From: Paracoccaceae bacterium
Lineage (GTDB): Bacteria > Pseudomonadota > Alphaproteobacteria > Rhodobacterales > Rhodobacteraceae
Length of the DNA: 64,000 nt
Assembly: GCA_021296235.1 (NCBI GenBank)
Contig: JAGWAS010000014.1
Span: forward strand, 1 to 64,000
Reading direction: 5' to 3'
In this document: positions 63,461 to 64,000 of the stretch, piece by piece
Layout of the letters: each line of letters begins with the position of its first letter
Position numbering within the stretch: the stretch's first letter is position 1
Notes under the pieces: model-generated
The model's input: only the letters and a program-made list of their open reading frames with translations
Database searches by the model: none
Told to the model about the DNA's origin: nothing
Made by a program: the position numbers and the translations under genes

Positions 63461-64000
63461 CTAGTTGTTTTCCGTAGTGTCGTAGGGAACAATCAGCTCT
63501 CCATTCTGCATGGCAACATATGCCGCTTGCGTCGCCGTTTTCGCCGCAGTTTTCCGGTCCGCATCGCCGACAAATGAATCCGGAAACGTCATCACTATTT
63601 CACCACTGTCCACTCCGCCAAGCCTGAACCCACTTTGGAATTCGTCGGACAGTGCGTTTTCCACTTCGATCATAAGCGTTCTGGCCCACTCGAAAGAAGC
63701 TATGAAGCCTACGTTTTCCGGCGCTTGATCGATCAGGGGAGGCGATGCCGCGATAACGAGGTTACCCGATTCGGAGGCCGCTTCGACAACTCCGATGTCA
63801 CTTGCCGCAGCACCGGTGTAGATTGCATCGACACCTTGTGAGTAAAGGCTGGCTGCAATCTCGCGCCCCTTAACCGGATCCTCGAAGGATTGAACGAAAG
63901 CGACACTGGTCTCAATGTCCGGATTGATCGCTTCCGCCGCCAGCGTCATGGCATTGTAATCGGCCCATGCAAATGGCAGCGGAACACCGGCAATATGCGC
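63461..64000 (-). CDS. BMP-family ABC substrate-binding protein (C-terminal part)
   Basis: The reading frame continues to the window edge (HIAGVPLPFAWADYN precedes the internal Met at 63949), so the 5' part is outside. Segments such as QSFEDPVKGREIAASLYSQG, AIYTGAAASDIGVVEAA and VGFIASFEWARTLMIEVENA fit Bmp/PnrA-like lipoproteins that bind nucleosides or related ligands. It is the first gene seen of the BMP transporter operon, 66 bp before the ATPase start with a strong hairpin between. Confidence 0.88.
   Translation of the reverse strand, partial: AHIAGVPLPFAWADYNAMTLAAEAINPDIETSVAFVQSFEDPVKGREIAASLYSQGVDAIYTGAAASDIGVVEAASESGNLVIAASPPLIDQAPENVGFIASFEWARTLMIEVENALSDEFQSGFRLGGVDSGEIVMTFPDSFVGDADRKTAAKTATQAAYVAMQNGELIVPYDTTENN

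Noticed and set aside
1-64000. CRISPR arrays, tRNA or rRNA genes, riboswitches
   Set aside because: No regular repeat-spacer pattern, cloverleaf-type sequence or conserved riboswitch core was recognised by eye; a dedicated scan could still find weak ones.

Overview
The window is chromosomal DNA of an alphaproteobacterium, possibly a free-living or marine lineage. The evidence is the argJ-mutT pair divergent from secA, a glgP-B-C-A-pgm-X glycogen locus, an alphaproteobacterial EF-G-like protein, UbiG, and a large load of ABC and TTT importers. Many genes start with GTG or TTG and neighbours are often coupled by 4-bp overlaps. No rRNA, tRNA or CRISPR array was seen, and I cannot name the species.

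Layout. 0-5 kb: a DUF1989-GcvT fusion enzyme divergent from a LacI-type regulator with a likely operator between them, then a broken AbiEi-type antitoxin gene. 5-20 kb: glycogen metabolism on the minus strand, split by a 3.4-kb segment (LysR regulator, EamA transporter, unassigned DNA) into glgP-glgB and glgC-glgA-pgm-glgX. 20-28 kb: proline iminopeptidase, ubiG and a peptide-type ABC importer. 28-35 kb: housekeeping genes (methyltransferase, hemH, mutT, argJ, secA). 35-37 kb: an outer-membrane barrel gene abutting remnants of an IS256-type transposase and a tyrosine recombinase, and an orphan HTH antitoxin-like gene. 37-41 kb: a tctCBA tricarboxylate-type transporter with a D-2-hydroxyacid dehydrogenase. 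41-45 kb: a sugar kinase, isomerase-like and oxidoreductase operon. 45-52 kb: CinA-like protein, EF-G-like protein, photolyase and a DUF4143 ATPase. 52-58.7 kb: a branched-chain-type ABC importer whose LivM permease is fused to an alpha/beta hydrolase, divergent from a LuxR-family regulator. 59-64 kb: a BMP-type ABC importer followed by an HSL-family esterase; its binding-protein gene runs off the right edge.

How the genes work together. Glycogen synthesis (GlgC, GlgA, GlgB), interconversion (Pgm) and breakdown (GlgP, GlgX) are complete. The rest is mainly scavenging: four solute importers (peptide, TTT, Liv, BMP), two of them physically or genetically joined to alpha/beta hydrolases. The most unusual object is the 614-residue LivM-hydrolase fusion. 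It sits in a transporter whose LivG has a degenerate ABC signature and whose binding protein lacks an obvious signal peptide.
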